A stretch of 64,000 nt of DNA from Hymenobacter sp. APR13 (GCF_000737515.1 NZ_CP006587.1:62001-126000), one strand, 5' to 3'. Numbered from the stretch's first letter, positions 34,125 through 43,581 are shown. Notes: generated from the letters alone by a model not told the origin. Numbers and translations are program-made.

Positions 34125-35521
34125 TTGGCTTCCTCTTCTTCGCTGGACGCTTCGGCTTTGCCACCTTTATCGGGTTTGCCATACGTCGCCTTGGCTGTAG
34201 CGGGCTTACCCACGAAATTGGGCGGGAAGCCGTTCACCTGGCGCCAGAGCTCGTACCAGATCGGCACGTCGTCGAGCAGGGCCCAGCCATATACGCCGGA
34301 GCCTACGCGCAGCGGCGGGGGCCATGCTTCCTGCTCTGGGTCGGGCGTCACGAGCACGCGGTACTGGCCCTGCGAGTCGATGTTGTCGATGACGGATACC
34401 ACGCCGCCGAACGTGCCGAAGCTGGTGCCGGGCCAGCCGCTGAACACCAGCGCCGGCCAGCCATCAAACTGCAGCCGCACTTTGCGGCCCACGCTCAGCA
34501 GCGGAATGTCCATGGGCTTCACGTACAACTCGGCCGCCAGCGTCGGTGCAATGGGCATCACCGTCACAATCGGCTCGCCTTCCTTCACGATTTCGCCCAG
34601 GCCTTCTTTGAGGGCTCGCACCACGTAACCGTCCTGCGGGGCCGTAATCTGGTAGAAGCCGGAGCGGATGCTCAGGTTGGCCAGCTCGTTGCGCATCTTG
34701 GCAATCTGGCCTTCGGTATCAAACTGGTAGGCCGTCACGGAGCGCCGGTCGGACTCCGACTTGGCCAGCTTGTCTTGGTATTCGGCGTTCAGCGAAGCCA
34801 GCTCCAGCTGCGAGTTGGTGAGCTCCTGGCGGCTGGCGTCGAGCTTGTTTTGGGCCGACTGCAGCTTGGCAGTGCTTTCCTGAAATTTCAGGCGGCGTTG
34901 CTCCAGCTCGGTCAGGGATTTCAGCCCCTGCTTATACAGGGCTTCCTGGCGCTCCTGTTGGCGCTCGGCAATCGTGAAATCGTTCTGGGCGGCGCGCAGG
35001 TCGGCCTGGTCGGAATTCACCTTCAGGCGGCTTTGCTCTACTTTGTTGCGGGCCTTATCGAGGCTCACGCGCAGGGACTGGCGCAAGGCCACCTGCTGGT
35101 TGAGCAGGGCCTGATCTTTGGCGCGGTTCTCCCCCAGCGCCCCAATTTTGGCGTTGAGCTGCTCGCTGGTGCGCTGCACCAGTTGCGGGTCGAAGTACTT
35201 TTCCTTGACTTCGGCAATGTCTACCAGCGTATCGCCTTTGCGCACGCGCTGGCCCTCGCGCACACGCCAGCGCTCAATGCGGCCGGCAATGGTGCTAGGC
35301 ACGGTCTGAGGGCGGTCCTGGGGGCGCAGCGTGGTGAGCGAGCCGGTGGAACGGATGTTCTGGGTCCAGGGCAGAAAGCCGGCCACCAACACCAGCAGCC
35401 CCAGGCCAGCCGACCAGCGGGCCAGCGTACGGCCGGCCTGGGGCGTCTGAACGTGCGTAAACGAGCGAAAGCGCCCGGTTAGCGGGTTGGTTTCAGCAAG
35501 CGGATTTTCGGCAAAAGCCAT
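34121..35521 (-). CDS. HlyD-family periplasmic adaptor
   Basis: A 466-aa membrane fusion protein: cytoplasmic tail of about 35 residues, one helix (LGLLVLVAGFLPWTQ), a biotinyl-lipoyl half (STIAGRIERWRVREGQRVRKGD), a long alpha-helical hairpin (residues 120-290, with ELEQRRLKFQESTAKLQSAQ), the second lipoyl half (ITAPQDGYVVRALKEGLGEIVKEGE) and a beta-barrel domain. It links the inner-membrane ABC protein to the TolC channel. It overlaps the TolC gene by 4 bp and begins 117 bp after the ABC gene. Confidence 0.88.
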   Translation of the reverse strand: MAFAENPLAETNPLTGRFRSFTHVQTPQAGRTLARWSAGLGLLVLVAGFLPWTQNIRSTGSLTTLRPQDRPQTVPSTIAGRIERWRVREGQRVRKGDTLVDIAEVKEKYFDPQLVQRTSEQLNAKIGALGENRAKDQALLNQQVALRQSLRVSLDKARNKVEQSRLKVNSDQADLRAAQNDFTIAERQQERQEALYKQGLKSLTELEQRRLKFQESTAKLQSAQNKLDASRQELTNSQLELASLNAEYQDKLAKSESDRRSVTAYQFDTEGQIAKMRNELANLSIRSGFYQITAPQDGYVVRALKEGLGEIVKEGEPIVTVMPIAPTLAAELYVKPMDIPLLSVGRKVRLQFDGWPALVFSGWPGTSFGTFGGVVSVIDNIDSQGQYRVLVTPDPEQEAWPPPLRVGSGVYGWALLDDVPIWYELWRQVNGFPPNFVGKPATAKATYGKPDKGGKAEASSEEEEAK

Positions 35522-35638
35522 CTAGTGAGTTGCTTAATTGTTGATTTGTTGAATGGGCGCCCCGATGAGCAACTGCCGGCAACTTTCTATATCCGGACAA
35601 TCAGGCCTTTAACAGAGCACCCGCTACACCAGTTTCCC

Positions 35639-37369
35639 TTAGGCCAGCAGTTCCTGCACATCTGGCTGCGCCGCTACGACTTCAAATGACCCATTGGCGA
35701 TTAAGTGGCCTTCGCGCAACACGGCCAGGCGTGGGCATAGCGCGGTCAGGCGCAGGTCGTTGGAGGCCAGCACGATGGTCCAGTGAAGCTCCGGATTCAG
35801 CACGTGGCGCAGAATGCGCAGACGTTCCGCGGGCTCTACGCCAGGCAGGAAGCCGTCGAGCAGCAGCAGGCGCGGGCGGCGCACCAAGGCACGGGCCAGC
35901 AGCAGCTTTTGGCGGGTGCTGTCGGCCAGGGGCGTGCCGGCACCAAGCGGGGTGTTCAGGCCCAGCGGCCGGGCGTACACGTTGTCGCGCAGGCCTACCA
36001 GATCCAGCGCCCAGGCCACATCGTCGGACCCGATGCCGACCTGCCCCAACGTGATGTTGTCGAGGATGCTGCCATCGAAGAGGTGCTGGTGCGAGATGTT
36101 GTCGCCGACGTGCTGCCCCAGCGACTCCGGCGACAGGTCCTGCAGGGCCAAGCCATCGTAGGCAATAACGCCGGTGTATTCGGTCAGCAGGCCAGCCATA
36201 ATGCGCAGGAGCGTGGTTTTGCCCGAGCCGTCGTAGCCGGCCAGCCCCAGGTGCTCGCCAGGCTCAATGGTGAGGGTGATGCCTTGCAGTGGCTCTTTCT
36301 GCCCATGCGGATACTGATATCCCAGGTGGCGCAGTTCGGCCCGCAGCCCATTGCGCACGGCCGGCAGCGGCAGGTTGGTGGCCGCCTGTGGGTTCACCAC
36401 TGGCAGGTCCAGCACGTGCCCGATCTTGTCGAGCGAGGTCAGGGCGTCGTACACCACGTCCAGCTTCAGCAGGACTTTCTCCACGGCCGAAATAGTGAGG
36501 ATGATGACGATTTCGGCGGCCACAAACTGCCCGATATTGATCTGCCGGTCAATCAGCAGCCAGCAACCGATGATGAGCAGGCCGGCCGTAATGAGGGTTT
36601 TGAAGGCCACGAAGCCCCAGTATTGGGTGAGCAGCACTTTGAAGTGAGTTTGCCGGGCGCTCAGATAGCCCTCCACCAGCTTATCGGTGCGCTCCAGGGC
36701 CAGCTCCTGACGGGGCGGGTGCCGGAAGGTCTGCACGGTGCGGGCCACGTCTTCCAGCCAGGCTACTACCTTGTACTTGTACTTCGATTCCTGCAGACTG
36801 CTGCTCAGGCCTTTGGGGCCAGTGGCGCGCAGCATCAGCACCAGCAGCAGCACCAGCAGTACGCCGAAGGCAATGAAGATGGGGTGGTAGAACGAAAGCA
36901 AAATCACGCCGAACAGAATCTGCAGGGCGGCGGCGGAAAACTCTATCAGAATGGTGGCCAGGCCTTTCTGCAGGGTAGGAGCATCAAGCAGACGGTTCAT
37001 CAGCTCGGGCAGGTATTCGCCGTCGAGGCTTTCAGTGCGCACGCGCGGCAGGCGCACCGCGAAATCGAGGCTGATGCGGGCAAACAGGCGCTGCTGAATG
37101 AACTCGACCAGATACACCTGCATCACCTGCAGGCCGCCTACCAGCAGCGTGCCCAGCACAATGAAGCTGATGAGCACCACCAGCGAGGTGCTGACGTCGC
37201 CGCTGCTTACAAACCCGATAACGGATTGCACGCCCAGCGGCAAGGAAAGGTTGATGAACCCGGCCAGGGCCGCGTACACGTACAAATAGGTGATGTCGCG
37301 CTTCTCGGAAGCCAGCAGGCGCCAGAGACGCTGGCCGGGGCTGAGAGCAGAAGCAGAAGAATCTGCCAT
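35639..37369 (-). CDS. ABC exporter (membrane + ATPase) with degenerate ATPase motifs
   Basis: A 576-aa fused exporter half: six transmembrane helices (residues 25-310) and an ATPase domain. Walker A GYDGSGKT (378-385) is intact, but the signature reads LADST (481-485) instead of LSGGQ, Walker B ends LLLLDG (Asp505, Gly506) without the catalytic Glu, and the H-loop reads ASND (Asn537) without His. There is no N-terminal C39 peptidase. As a homodimer both ATP sites would lack these residues. The companion HlyD and TolC genes are intact. A phased TTAA array lies about 155 bp upstream. The substrate is unknown. Confidence 0.85.
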   Translation of the reverse strand: MADSSASALSPGQRLWRLLASEKRDITYLYVYAALAGFINLSLPLGVQSVIGFVSSGDVSTSLVVLISFIVLGTLLVGGLQVMQVYLVEFIQQRLFARISLDFAVRLPRVRTESLDGEYLPELMNRLLDAPTLQKGLATILIEFSAAALQILFGVILLSFYHPIFIAFGVLLVLLLVLMLRATGPKGLSSSLQESKYKYKVVAWLEDVARTVQTFRHPPRQELALERTDKLVEGYLSARQTHFKVLLTQYWGFVAFKTLITAGLLIIGCWLLIDRQINIGQFVAAEIVIILTISAVEKVLLKLDVVYDALTSLDKIGHVLDLPVVNPQAATNLPLPAVRNGLRAELRHLGYQYPHGQKEPLQGITLTIEPGEHLGLAGYDGSGKTTLLRIMAGLLTEYTGVIAYDGLALQDLSPESLGQHVGDNISHQHLFDGSILDNITLGQVGIGSDDVAWALDLVGLRDNVYARPLGLNTPLGAGTPLADSTRQKLLLARALVRRPRLLLLDGFLPGVEPAERLRILRHVLNPELHWTIVLASNDLRLTALCPRLAVLREGHLIANGSFEVVAAQPDVQELLA

Positions 37370-37524
37370 AGAAGGAGGTCAGGAGGTAAGTGTGAGAGTA
37401 GGAAGCAGAACAGGATGAACCGGCCCGATTGGCCTGTCCGGGGTTGCGCACTATAAGCCGGCAGTGCCGAGGCTGGTAGCAGACATACCCGGCACAAAAT
37501 TACGGCGGGTACCAAGGCAAGGAC
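37370..37524. other. intergenic region before the exporter gene
   Basis: This is the left part of a 410-bp gap between the divergent exporter and the LpoA-like gene. No gene or hairpin is supported; it would hold the exporter 5' leader. Confidence 0.4.
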
Positions 37525-37566
37525 TTAAACCTGCATTAAATGGAGCTTAACTTTACATTAAAGGAG
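37525..37566. promoter_or_regulatory. four TTAA half-sites at exact 11-bp spacing (operator-like)
   Basis: TTAA occurs at 37525, 37536, 37547 and 37558, each followed by 7 bp, in the pattern CTTAAAC, CATTAAAT, CTTAACT, CATTAAAG. Direct repeats with an 11-bp period are the binding pattern of OmpR/PhoB-family response regulators, and CTTAAC-type repeats are Pho boxes in other phyla. It lies between two divergent envelope genes. Confidence 0.5.
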
Positions 37567-37708
37567 CAGCGGCGGTGAGAACAGCCCCCCTTAAACTGCC
37601 TGAGCCGGACGCGTGTTTCAGCAGGTGCTGGTGGAGGGCGGTTTTTGTGCCGGTTCTGGCTTTGCCGGTGCGTAGTAGCCGCAACATATCTTCCCCGGCG
37701 TTCCTGCG

Positions 37709-37716
37709 TACCTTTG
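37709..37716 (+). promoter_or_regulatory. -7 promoter box before the LpoA-like gene
   Basis: TACCTTTG, perfect TAnnTTTG, 63 bp before the ATG at 37780; no clear -33 element. Confidence 0.45.
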
Positions 37717-37779
37717 CCGCGTGGGTTTCGGCCCGCCTGTTATTCCTCTCTCCCGCCTCTCACTTCTGGCTTCTCTGCC

Positions 37780-39739
37780 ATGCGGTATCATTTTGCTTTT
37801 CGGTTGGCTTGCCTGAGTACCGGTCTGGCCCTGGCTACTCCGGCCCTGGCCCAGCAGCCCGCTCGCCCGACTACTACCCCGTCAGCTGCCCGGCCGGCTA
37901 CCACGCCCGCCAAGGCCCCAGCCAAGCCAGCGGTGGCCAAGCCTGCTACTACTGCCGGTAAGCCGGCAGCTCCGGGTGCCAAGCCAGCCACTACTACCAC
38001 TATGCCCGCCAAAACCGCCACGCCGGCTAAAGCCACGGCTGCGGCGGCCAAACCCGTTACGCCGGCCCCGGCCCGGCCGCAGGGCCCGCCCCTGCCTGCC
38101 AACCTGGGCTCCTCGGATTTCAATACGCGCTACAAAAACGGCAAAAACCCTCATCGGCCAGGCCCGCTATGACTTGGCCTTGCAGGAGCTGGAGCCCCTC
38201 ACGGCTCCCGGCAACAAGTTCAGCCGGGCTCCGGAAGCAGCCTACCTCTACGCCGTGGCGGCCACCAAAGCCGCCAAGTGGCCCGAGGCCGAGCAGATGC
38301 TGAATCTGCTGCGCAGCGAGTATCCGCAGTGGCCCAATCTGCCGGAAGCCTTCTTTCTGCAGGGGCAGGTGTCGTTTGAACAGGGCGACTTCGACAACGC
38401 CCTGCGCGTGCTGGCCCAGCTGCCGCCCGACCGCCTCGCCACGGAGCGCGAGAACATGAAGGCCGTGTACCTGCCGCGCATCAAAGACAAGGCCACCTTC
38501 CAAGGCCTGCTCCAGACCTACCCGCAGGAAGCGGCGCTGGGCCGCGCCTACGCCGGCAAGCTGGCCAACGGTGGCTGGTACACCGACGCCGACAAGCCCC
38601 AGCTCGACCAGCTGATTACGCAGTTTGCCCTCGACCGTACCCGCTACACGCCCCGCCCCCGGGCCCAGCGCAAAAGCACCTACAACATCGGGGTGCTGCT
38701 GCCCTTCGAGTTCAACGACCCGAGCTGGGAAACGCGCCGCAAAAACCAGTTCGTGACGGACCTGTACGCCGGCCTGCGCCTGGCCCAGGACTCGCTGCAG
38801 CGCGAGGGCCGGCCGGTGCAGCTGTTTGCCTACGATACCGGCGCCGATACGCTGCAGCTCAAGCAGGTGCTGGCGTTGCCCGAGCTGGCCGGCATGGACA
38901 TGCTCATCGGGCCGGTGTATAAGTCGGGCGCCCGGATTCTGGCCCGCTACGCCCAGCAGCGCCAGATTCTGTGCGTCAACCCCCTGTCGCAGGATGCCGA
39001 TTTGGTGCTGGACAACCCCTGGCACTATCTCTACGAGCCCAGCACGGCCACCCAGGCCCGGCAGGCGGCGCAGTTTGCCTTCAGCCGCCTCGGGGGCCCG
39101 CGCACGGCCGTGGTGCTCCACGAAGACACCAAAGACGAAACCGCCTTTGGCCTGGCCTACAAGCAGGCCTACGAGGCCCTCGGCGGCCGCGTGCTGCAGC
39201 TGCGCCGCATCAATTCCGACGCAGATGAGTCGCTCAGCACCGGCTTTGCCGGGCTCGACCTGAAGTCCGTAGGGCACCTGGTGGTGGCCTCCGACGCCAA
39301 AAAGGCGGGGCCTTACACGTTTGGGGTCATGAAAGCCCAGGAAGCCCGCGTGCCGCTCATCACCTACGCCTCCTGGCTCGATAACAGCCGCGTGGGCCTC
39401 TATCAGCTCGACGCCCGCGACGTGTACTTTGTGCATTCCAAGTTTCTGGACCGCACCAACCCCGGCGTGCGCCGATTCCGGCAGCTTTACCTGCAGCGCC
39501 AGAAGCTGCCGCCCTCCGTGTTTGCCTTCACCGGCTTCGAGCTGCTCTACTACTTCGGCTCGCAGCTGCATCAGTACGGCCCGGCCTTCCAGCAGAACCT
39601 GGCCGCCAGCGGCCCGGTTTCCGGCGCGGTGTTCCAGGGCATCGGCTACCCCGGCGGCACCCACGACAACCAGTACGTGCCCATCACCAAGCTGGAGCGG
39701 CTGGAAGTGGAAGTGCTGAACCCCGTGGGCATCCGGTAG
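37780..39739 (+). pseudogene. LpoA-like periplasmic protein (TPR + PBP1-type domain), frameshifted
   Basis: Two frames together encode one protein. The first starts at ATG 37780 with a signal peptide (RLACLSTGLALATPALAQ) and a Pro/Ala/Thr/Lys-rich linker, and runs to a stop at 38172. The second continues from 38148 with TLIGQARYDLALQELEPL (TPR helices), then a periplasmic-binding fold type I domain (NIGVLLPFEF near the middle, MLIGPVYKSGARI, VVLHEDTKDETAFG) to 39739. Removing one A from the A5 run at 38143-38147 joins them into 652 codons (NGK-TLIGQ). The domain plan resembles LpoA-type activators of penicillin-binding proteins. It could be inactivated, a sequencing error, or rescued by slippage. 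Confidence 0.8.
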
Positions 39740-39801
39740 GTTGTTACCTGAAACAAAGGGCTCTTGGCCAGCTTCTGGCCTGTCTGAAAACTGTCACTCA
39801 A

Positions 39802-39831
39802 CGCTACGCGAAGCAGAAGCTTCGCGCTACA
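39802..39831. repeat. short AGCGCGAAGC-family hairpin
   Basis: CGCGAAGC (39807-39814), loop AGAA, GCTTCGCG (39819-39826), a minimal copy of the family at 50898 and 63428. It ends 9 bp before the hemL start, inside the probable ribosome-binding region. Confidence 0.7.
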
Positions 39832-39839
39832 TACCCCTT

Positions 39840-41162
39840 ATGTCGCAAGCTACCCTCACCCCTGCCCTCAACCTTTCCACTTCCGATGCGCTGTTTACGC
39901 GCGCCAAAGACCACATTCCCGGTGGCGTGAACTCGCCGGTGCGCGCCTTCCGGGCCGTAGGCGGGCACCCCGTGTTCATGCAGTCGGCGCAGGGCGCCTG
40001 GCTCACTGATGTGGATGGCAACCGCTACCTGGACTTCATCAACTCCTGGGGGCCGATGATTCTGGGCCACGCGCCGCAGATTGTGCTGGATGCCGTGCAA
40101 GGAGCCATCGGCAACTCGCTGTCGTTTGGCGCGCCTACCCGCCGCGAGGTGGAAATGGCCGAGCTCATCAAGCAGATGGTGCCCAGCATCGAGAAAGTAC
40201 GGCTGGTGAACTCAGGCACCGAGGCCACCATGTCGGCCATCCGGGTGGCGCGCGGCTACACGGGCCGCACCAAGATCCTCAAGTTTGAAGGCTGCTACCA
40301 CGGCCACGGCGACTCGTTCCTGATTGCGGCCGGCTCGGGCGCCCTCACCCTCGGCACCCCCGACTCGCCCGGCGTGACGCCCGGCGTGGCCCAGGACACC
40401 CTCACGGTGCCCTACAACGACTTGGCCGCCGTGGAACAAGCCATTGCCGCCAACGACGGCCAGATTGCAGCTCTGATTCTGGAGCCCGTAGTGGGCAATA
40501 TGGGCCTGGTAGCCCCAGCCGAAGGCTATCTGCAGGGCCTGCGCGCGCTGTGCACCCAGCACGGCATCGTGCTCATCTTTGATGAGGTGATGACCGGCTT
40601 CCGCCTGGCCCGCGGCGGCGCGCAAGAGCTCTACGGCATCACGCCCGACATGACGACGCTGGGCAAAATCATCGGAGGCGGCATGCCCGTGGGCGCCTAC
40701 GGCGGCCGCCAGGACATCATGGACAACGTGGCCCCCGCCGGCAAGGTGTACCAGGCGGGCACGCTCTCCGGCAACCCCATTGCCACCGCCGCTGGCATTG
40801 CCCAGCTCACCTACCTGCAGCAGCACCCCGAACTCTACGACGAGCTGAACCGCATCACCACCCGCCTCGCCGATGGCACCCGCCAGATCTGCCAGGAGCT
40901 GGGCCTGAACTACACCGTCAACCAGGTGGGCTCGATGTTCAGCGTGTTCTTTACCGACAAGCCCGTGCGCAACCTCGAAGACGCCAAAACCTCCGACACC
41001 GAGGCGTTTGGCCGGTACTTCCAGGGCATGCTGCACCGCGGTATCTATCTGGCGCCGGCGCAGTACGAGGCCCTGTTCGTGAGCACCGCCATTACCGACG
41101 AGCTGGTTGACCACTACCTCACGGCCTGCCGCGAAGCCATGCGCGAAGCCCACGGCCTGTAG
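39840..41162 (+). CDS. hemL: glutamate-1-semialdehyde 2,1-aminomutase
   Basis: A 440-aa PLP enzyme that converts glutamate-1-semialdehyde to 5-aminolevulinate for haem synthesis. GGVNSPVRAF near the N-terminus, VNSGTEATMSAIRVAR, FDEVMTGFR, and TTLGKIIGGGMPVGAYGG (Schiff-base Lys) are the family marks. ATG 39840 starts the normal N-terminus; a longer frame to 39741 crosses a repeat. A short hairpin just upstream could affect initiation. Confidence 0.96.
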   Translation: MSQATLTPALNLSTSDALFTRAKDHIPGGVNSPVRAFRAVGGHPVFMQSAQGAWLTDVDGNRYLDFINSWGPMILGHAPQIVLDAVQGAIGNSLSFGAPTRREVEMAELIKQMVPSIEKVRLVNSGTEATMSAIRVARGYTGRTKILKFEGCYHGHGDSFLIAAGSGALTLGTPDSPGVTPGVAQDTLTVPYNDLAAVEQAIAANDGQIAALILEPVVGNMGLVAPAEGYLQGLRALCTQHGIVLIFDEVMTGFRLARGGAQELYGITPDMTTLGKIIGGGMPVGAYGGRQDIMDNVAPAGKVYQAGTLSGNPIATAAGIAQLTYLQQHPELYDELNRITTRLADGTRQICQELGLNYTVNQVGSMFSVFFTDKPVRNLEDAKTSDTEAFGRYFQGMLHRGIYLAPAQYEALFVSTAITDELVDHYLTACREAMREAHGL

Positions 41163-41284
41163 TACCAGCCTGTCGGCCCAGGTATTCCTGCAAACCTCGG
41201 AAAGCCTCCCTACTATCTGTGGAGAGGCTTTTCCTTTGCTGGCAGTAGTGGATAAAAACCCGCGCAAGCGTATGGGCAACGTGT

Positions 41285-41292
41285 TACCTTTG
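41285..41292 (+). promoter_or_regulatory. -7 promoter box
   Basis: TACCTTTG, perfect TAnnTTTG, 21 bp before the ATG at 41313; no clear -33 element. Confidence 0.45.
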
Positions 41293-41312
41293 CGGCAACC
41301 ATTTGCGCTGCC

Positions 41313-42164
41313 ATGTCCCGATTTCGTTTGTTGCTGCCCCTTTTCCTGTTGCTGTGGCTAGCTGTGCCGGTTGCGCTGCCGGCCCAGAACAGCACCCCGG
41401 CCGCCGCCAACAAGCAGCTTTTCGACCGCACCGTAGACGAGCTCAACTTCCGCACCATGGAAACCGTGTACGACAAGTCGTTTACGCGGCGCAAGTTCCC
41501 GGCTTCCATGCGCACGGCCAAGGCTCGCCGCGACTTCACCGATTTCAACGGCCGCGCCGACCTGCAAACGCTGTTTCAGAACTACAACGGCGTATCGGAG
41601 CGCTACAAAAGCCGCTTCGGGAAGGGCCGCACCGATCTGGCCGAGTTTGAGAAGCAGCTGGGCAGCGTACTGGTAGACAAGAACTTCGAGTTTTTCATTC
41701 GGGTCCTGCCCCGCGACGAGCGGGTGGCCCTCATCCGGGCGCTGCAGCGCGTGATTTCGCAGGGCGCCGCCCGTTTCAACGCCTCCGAAGACCCCGTGCC
41801 GGAAGAGCTGTCGGCCGATGGCGCGGCCGTGCCGCCTGCGGATGTCGATGCGCCGGCCACCACCTCGGCCGCTACCGAAGATCCGGCGCCGCAGCCCGAA
41901 GCGCCGCTTACCACGGTCACTACTTCAGTCAGCAGCAGCCCCCGACCCCTCGATGTGCCGGTACGCCACGATTGGCTCGACTACCTAACGCTGCTGCTGG
42001 CGGCCACCTCCACGCTGCTGCTGCTGCTGCTCGTAACCAGCGTGCTGCCCGACCTACGCGCCCGCCTCGACGGCCTGGCCGAAGAGCTGGAGCAGCAGCC
42101 CACCAAGCCCCGCTCCCGCTCCAACGCCCTGCCCAAAGACCGCTACGACGAGGAAGAGGTATAA
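41313..42164 (+). CDS. hypothetical envelope protein with signal peptide and C-terminal membrane helix
   Basis: A 283-aa protein: signal peptide ending LPAQ, a folded helical region (residues 28-150, KQLFDRTVDELNFRTMETVYDKSF and LPRDERVALIRAL), a 60-residue Pro/Ala/Thr/Ser-rich linker, a membrane helix (LDYLTLLLAATSTLLLLLLVTSVL) and a charged tail ending EEEV. The topology suggests an exported domain tethered to the inner membrane. No family was recognised. Its stop codon is the first base triplet of an AT-rich repeat. Confidence 0.7.
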   Translation: MSRFRLLLPLFLLLWLAVPVALPAQNSTPAAANKQLFDRTVDELNFRTMETVYDKSFTRRKFPASMRTAKARRDFTDFNGRADLQTLFQNYNGVSERYKSRFGKGRTDLAEFEKQLGSVLVDKNFEFFIRVLPRDERVALIRALQRVISQGAARFNASEDPVPEELSADGAAVPPADVDAPATTSAATEDPAPQPEAPLTTVTTSVSSSPRPLDVPVRHDWLDYLTLLLAATSTLLLLLLVTSVLPDLRARLDGLAEELEQQPTKPRSRSNALPKDRYDEEEV

Positions 42165-42280
42165 TTAGTAATTGAGAATTAGTAATGAGTAAGCATGCGC
42201 TACCTGTGGCTTTTTAGCCTTATGATAACGCTAACTCATTACAGCCAATTCTTACTTACTAATTCCTAATTGCTAATTCA
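42162..42280. repeat. AT-rich TAATTAGTAATT inverted repeat
   Basis: TAATTAGTAATTGAGAATTA at the left and reverse arms CTTACTTACTAATTCCTAATT and TGCTAATTC at the right. It fills the spacer between the hypothetical gene and dcd. A related element sits between etfB and etfA. Confidence 0.75.
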
Positions 42281-42288
42281 CCCCCTAC

Positions 42289-42825
42289 ATGATCCTGACC
42301 GACCAGCAGATTCTCGCCGAGATTGAGCGCGGCAACATCGTCATCGAACCCTACGACCGGAGCTGCCTCGGCACCAATTCCTACGACGTGCACCTGGGCC
42401 GCTACCTGGCCACCTACCGCGACAAAGTACTGGACGCCCGCAAGCACAACGAAATCGACGTATTCGAAATCCCGGAGGAAGGCTTCGTGCTGCAGCCCGG
42501 CGTGCTCTATCTGGGCGTTACGGAGGAATACACCGAGAGTCACGCCCACGTGCCGTTTCTGGAGGGCAAGAGCAGCGTCGGCCGCCTCGGCATCGACATC
42601 CACGCCACCGCCGGCAAAGGCGACATCGGCTTCTGCAACACCTGGACCCTGGAAATCAGCGTGTCGATGCCGGTGCGCGTGTACTACCTGATGCCCGTGG
42701 GCCAGCTGATTTACTTCAGCGTACAGGGCGATGTAGAGACGTTCTATAACCGCAAGCCCAACGCCAAGTACAACGAGCGGACCGTGAAGCCCGTGGAGTC
42801 AATGATGTGGAAAAACCAGTTCTAG
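42289..42825 (+). CDS. dcd: dCTP deaminase
   Basis: A 178-aa homotrimeric nucleotide deaminase/dUTPase-fold enzyme that converts dCTP to dUTP for thymidylate supply. KSSVGRLG (94-101), HATAGKGDIGF (105-115) and the catalytic Glu122 in WTLEIS are present; VYYLMPVGQLIYF follows. The short length without the C-terminal extension is usual in Bacteroidota. A terminator follows 20 bp downstream. Confidence 0.95.
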   Translation: MILTDQQILAEIERGNIVIEPYDRSCLGTNSYDVHLGRYLATYRDKVLDARKHNEIDVFEIPEEGFVLQPGVLYLGVTEEYTESHAHVPFLEGKSSVGRLGIDIHATAGKGDIGFCNTWTLEISVSMPVRVYYLMPVGQLIYFSVQGDVETFYNRKPNAKYNERTVKPVESMMWKNQF

Positions 42826-42845
42826 CGCAGTATCGCGCTGTCCGT

Positions 42846-42892
42846 AAGGCGTTTTGCTGAGCCTGTATATAGGCTTGGCAAAACGCCTTTTT
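42846..42892 (+). terminator. intrinsic terminator
   Basis: AAGGCGTTTTGC, GAGCCT, loop, AGGCTT, GCAAAACGCC, then five T. It ends dcd. Confidence 0.92.
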
Positions 42893-43009
42893 GCTTTCAG
42901 TATAAACTCCTTGGCACAGTTTTTCGTTAGGAACTAGCAACTGGCTGCCGGTTCTCCCTCTGGCTTCGCTGGTTTTCCCGATTTTCGAACGATCAACGAT
43001 AAGTCTACC

Positions 43010-43522
43010 ATGAGAAACCAACTTGCTACTGCTGCCCTGCTGCTGGCCGCCACGCTCGGCTCGCAGGCCCAGCAAAAGCCGGCCCTGGCTCCTAAAGATA
43101 AAACCCAATCGTCGCCGCGTCTGACGCCGGTGCAGGTGCGCGCCGCCCGCCTCTCCGACCAGATGGCCCGCGAGCTGCGCCTCAACGGCTACCAGGCAAC
43201 CCGCCTGCGCGCCATCAACGAAGACAAGATTGCCAAGATGGCTGCTATCGAGCAGCGCAACGCCGGCAACCCCAAGCTCATCGACGAGCAGTGCGGTGCC
43301 GTGTGCAAGGAGCGCGACCGGGAATTGCAGGCCGTGCTTTCCAACGACCAGTACAGCAACTACTACGGCTCCCGCTCAGCATATTATAAGTATGACAAGG
43401 ACTACGCCTCGCGCTCTGGCAATGTCAACTCCGACTTCGTAAACTCGGTGCAAAACCCATCCCCTGCCTCTAGCGGCGCTGTAATTGCCCCGGCCCGCAA
43501 GCCGGCCAGCACCACCCGCTAG
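43010..43522 (+). CDS. secreted Spy/CpxP-like protein
   Basis: A 170-aa protein with a signal peptide ending SQAQ. The middle (LSDQMARELRLNGYQATRLRAINEDKIAKMAAIE in parts, then RDRELQAVLSNDQYSNYYGSR) has the paired LTxxQ-like helices of Spy/DUF4890-type periplasmic proteins. Two Cys (QCGAVC) may form a disulfide. The tail is Ser/Pro-rich. It is a single-gene unit with its own terminator; the other such protein in the window is at 10115. Confidence 0.75.
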   Translation: MRNQLATAALLLAATLGSQAQQKPALAPKDKTQSSPRLTPVQVRAARLSDQMARELRLNGYQATRLRAINEDKIAKMAAIEQRNAGNPKLIDEQCGAVCKERDRELQAVLSNDQYSNYYGSRSAYYKYDKDYASRSGNVNSDFVNSVQNPSPASSGAVIAPARKPASTTR

Positions 43523-43533
43523 TAGTTTATTCT

Positions 43534-43581
43534 CACAAAAAAAGCCCCGCTCAGCAGCTGCCGAGGCGGGCTTTTTTTGTG
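43534..43581. terminator. bidirectional intrinsic terminator
   Basis: CACAAAAAAAGCCCCGC at the left and GCGGGCTTTTTTTGTG at the right form a stem with T-tracts in both directions, between the Spy-like gene and gldC. Confidence 0.92.

Noticed and set aside
37976..38147. Separate gene start at 37976 for the TPR-PBP1 protein
   Set aside because: The first 55 codons in that frame are Arg/Pro-rich out-of-frame translation of the linker; there is no signal peptide, whereas the other frame supplies one.
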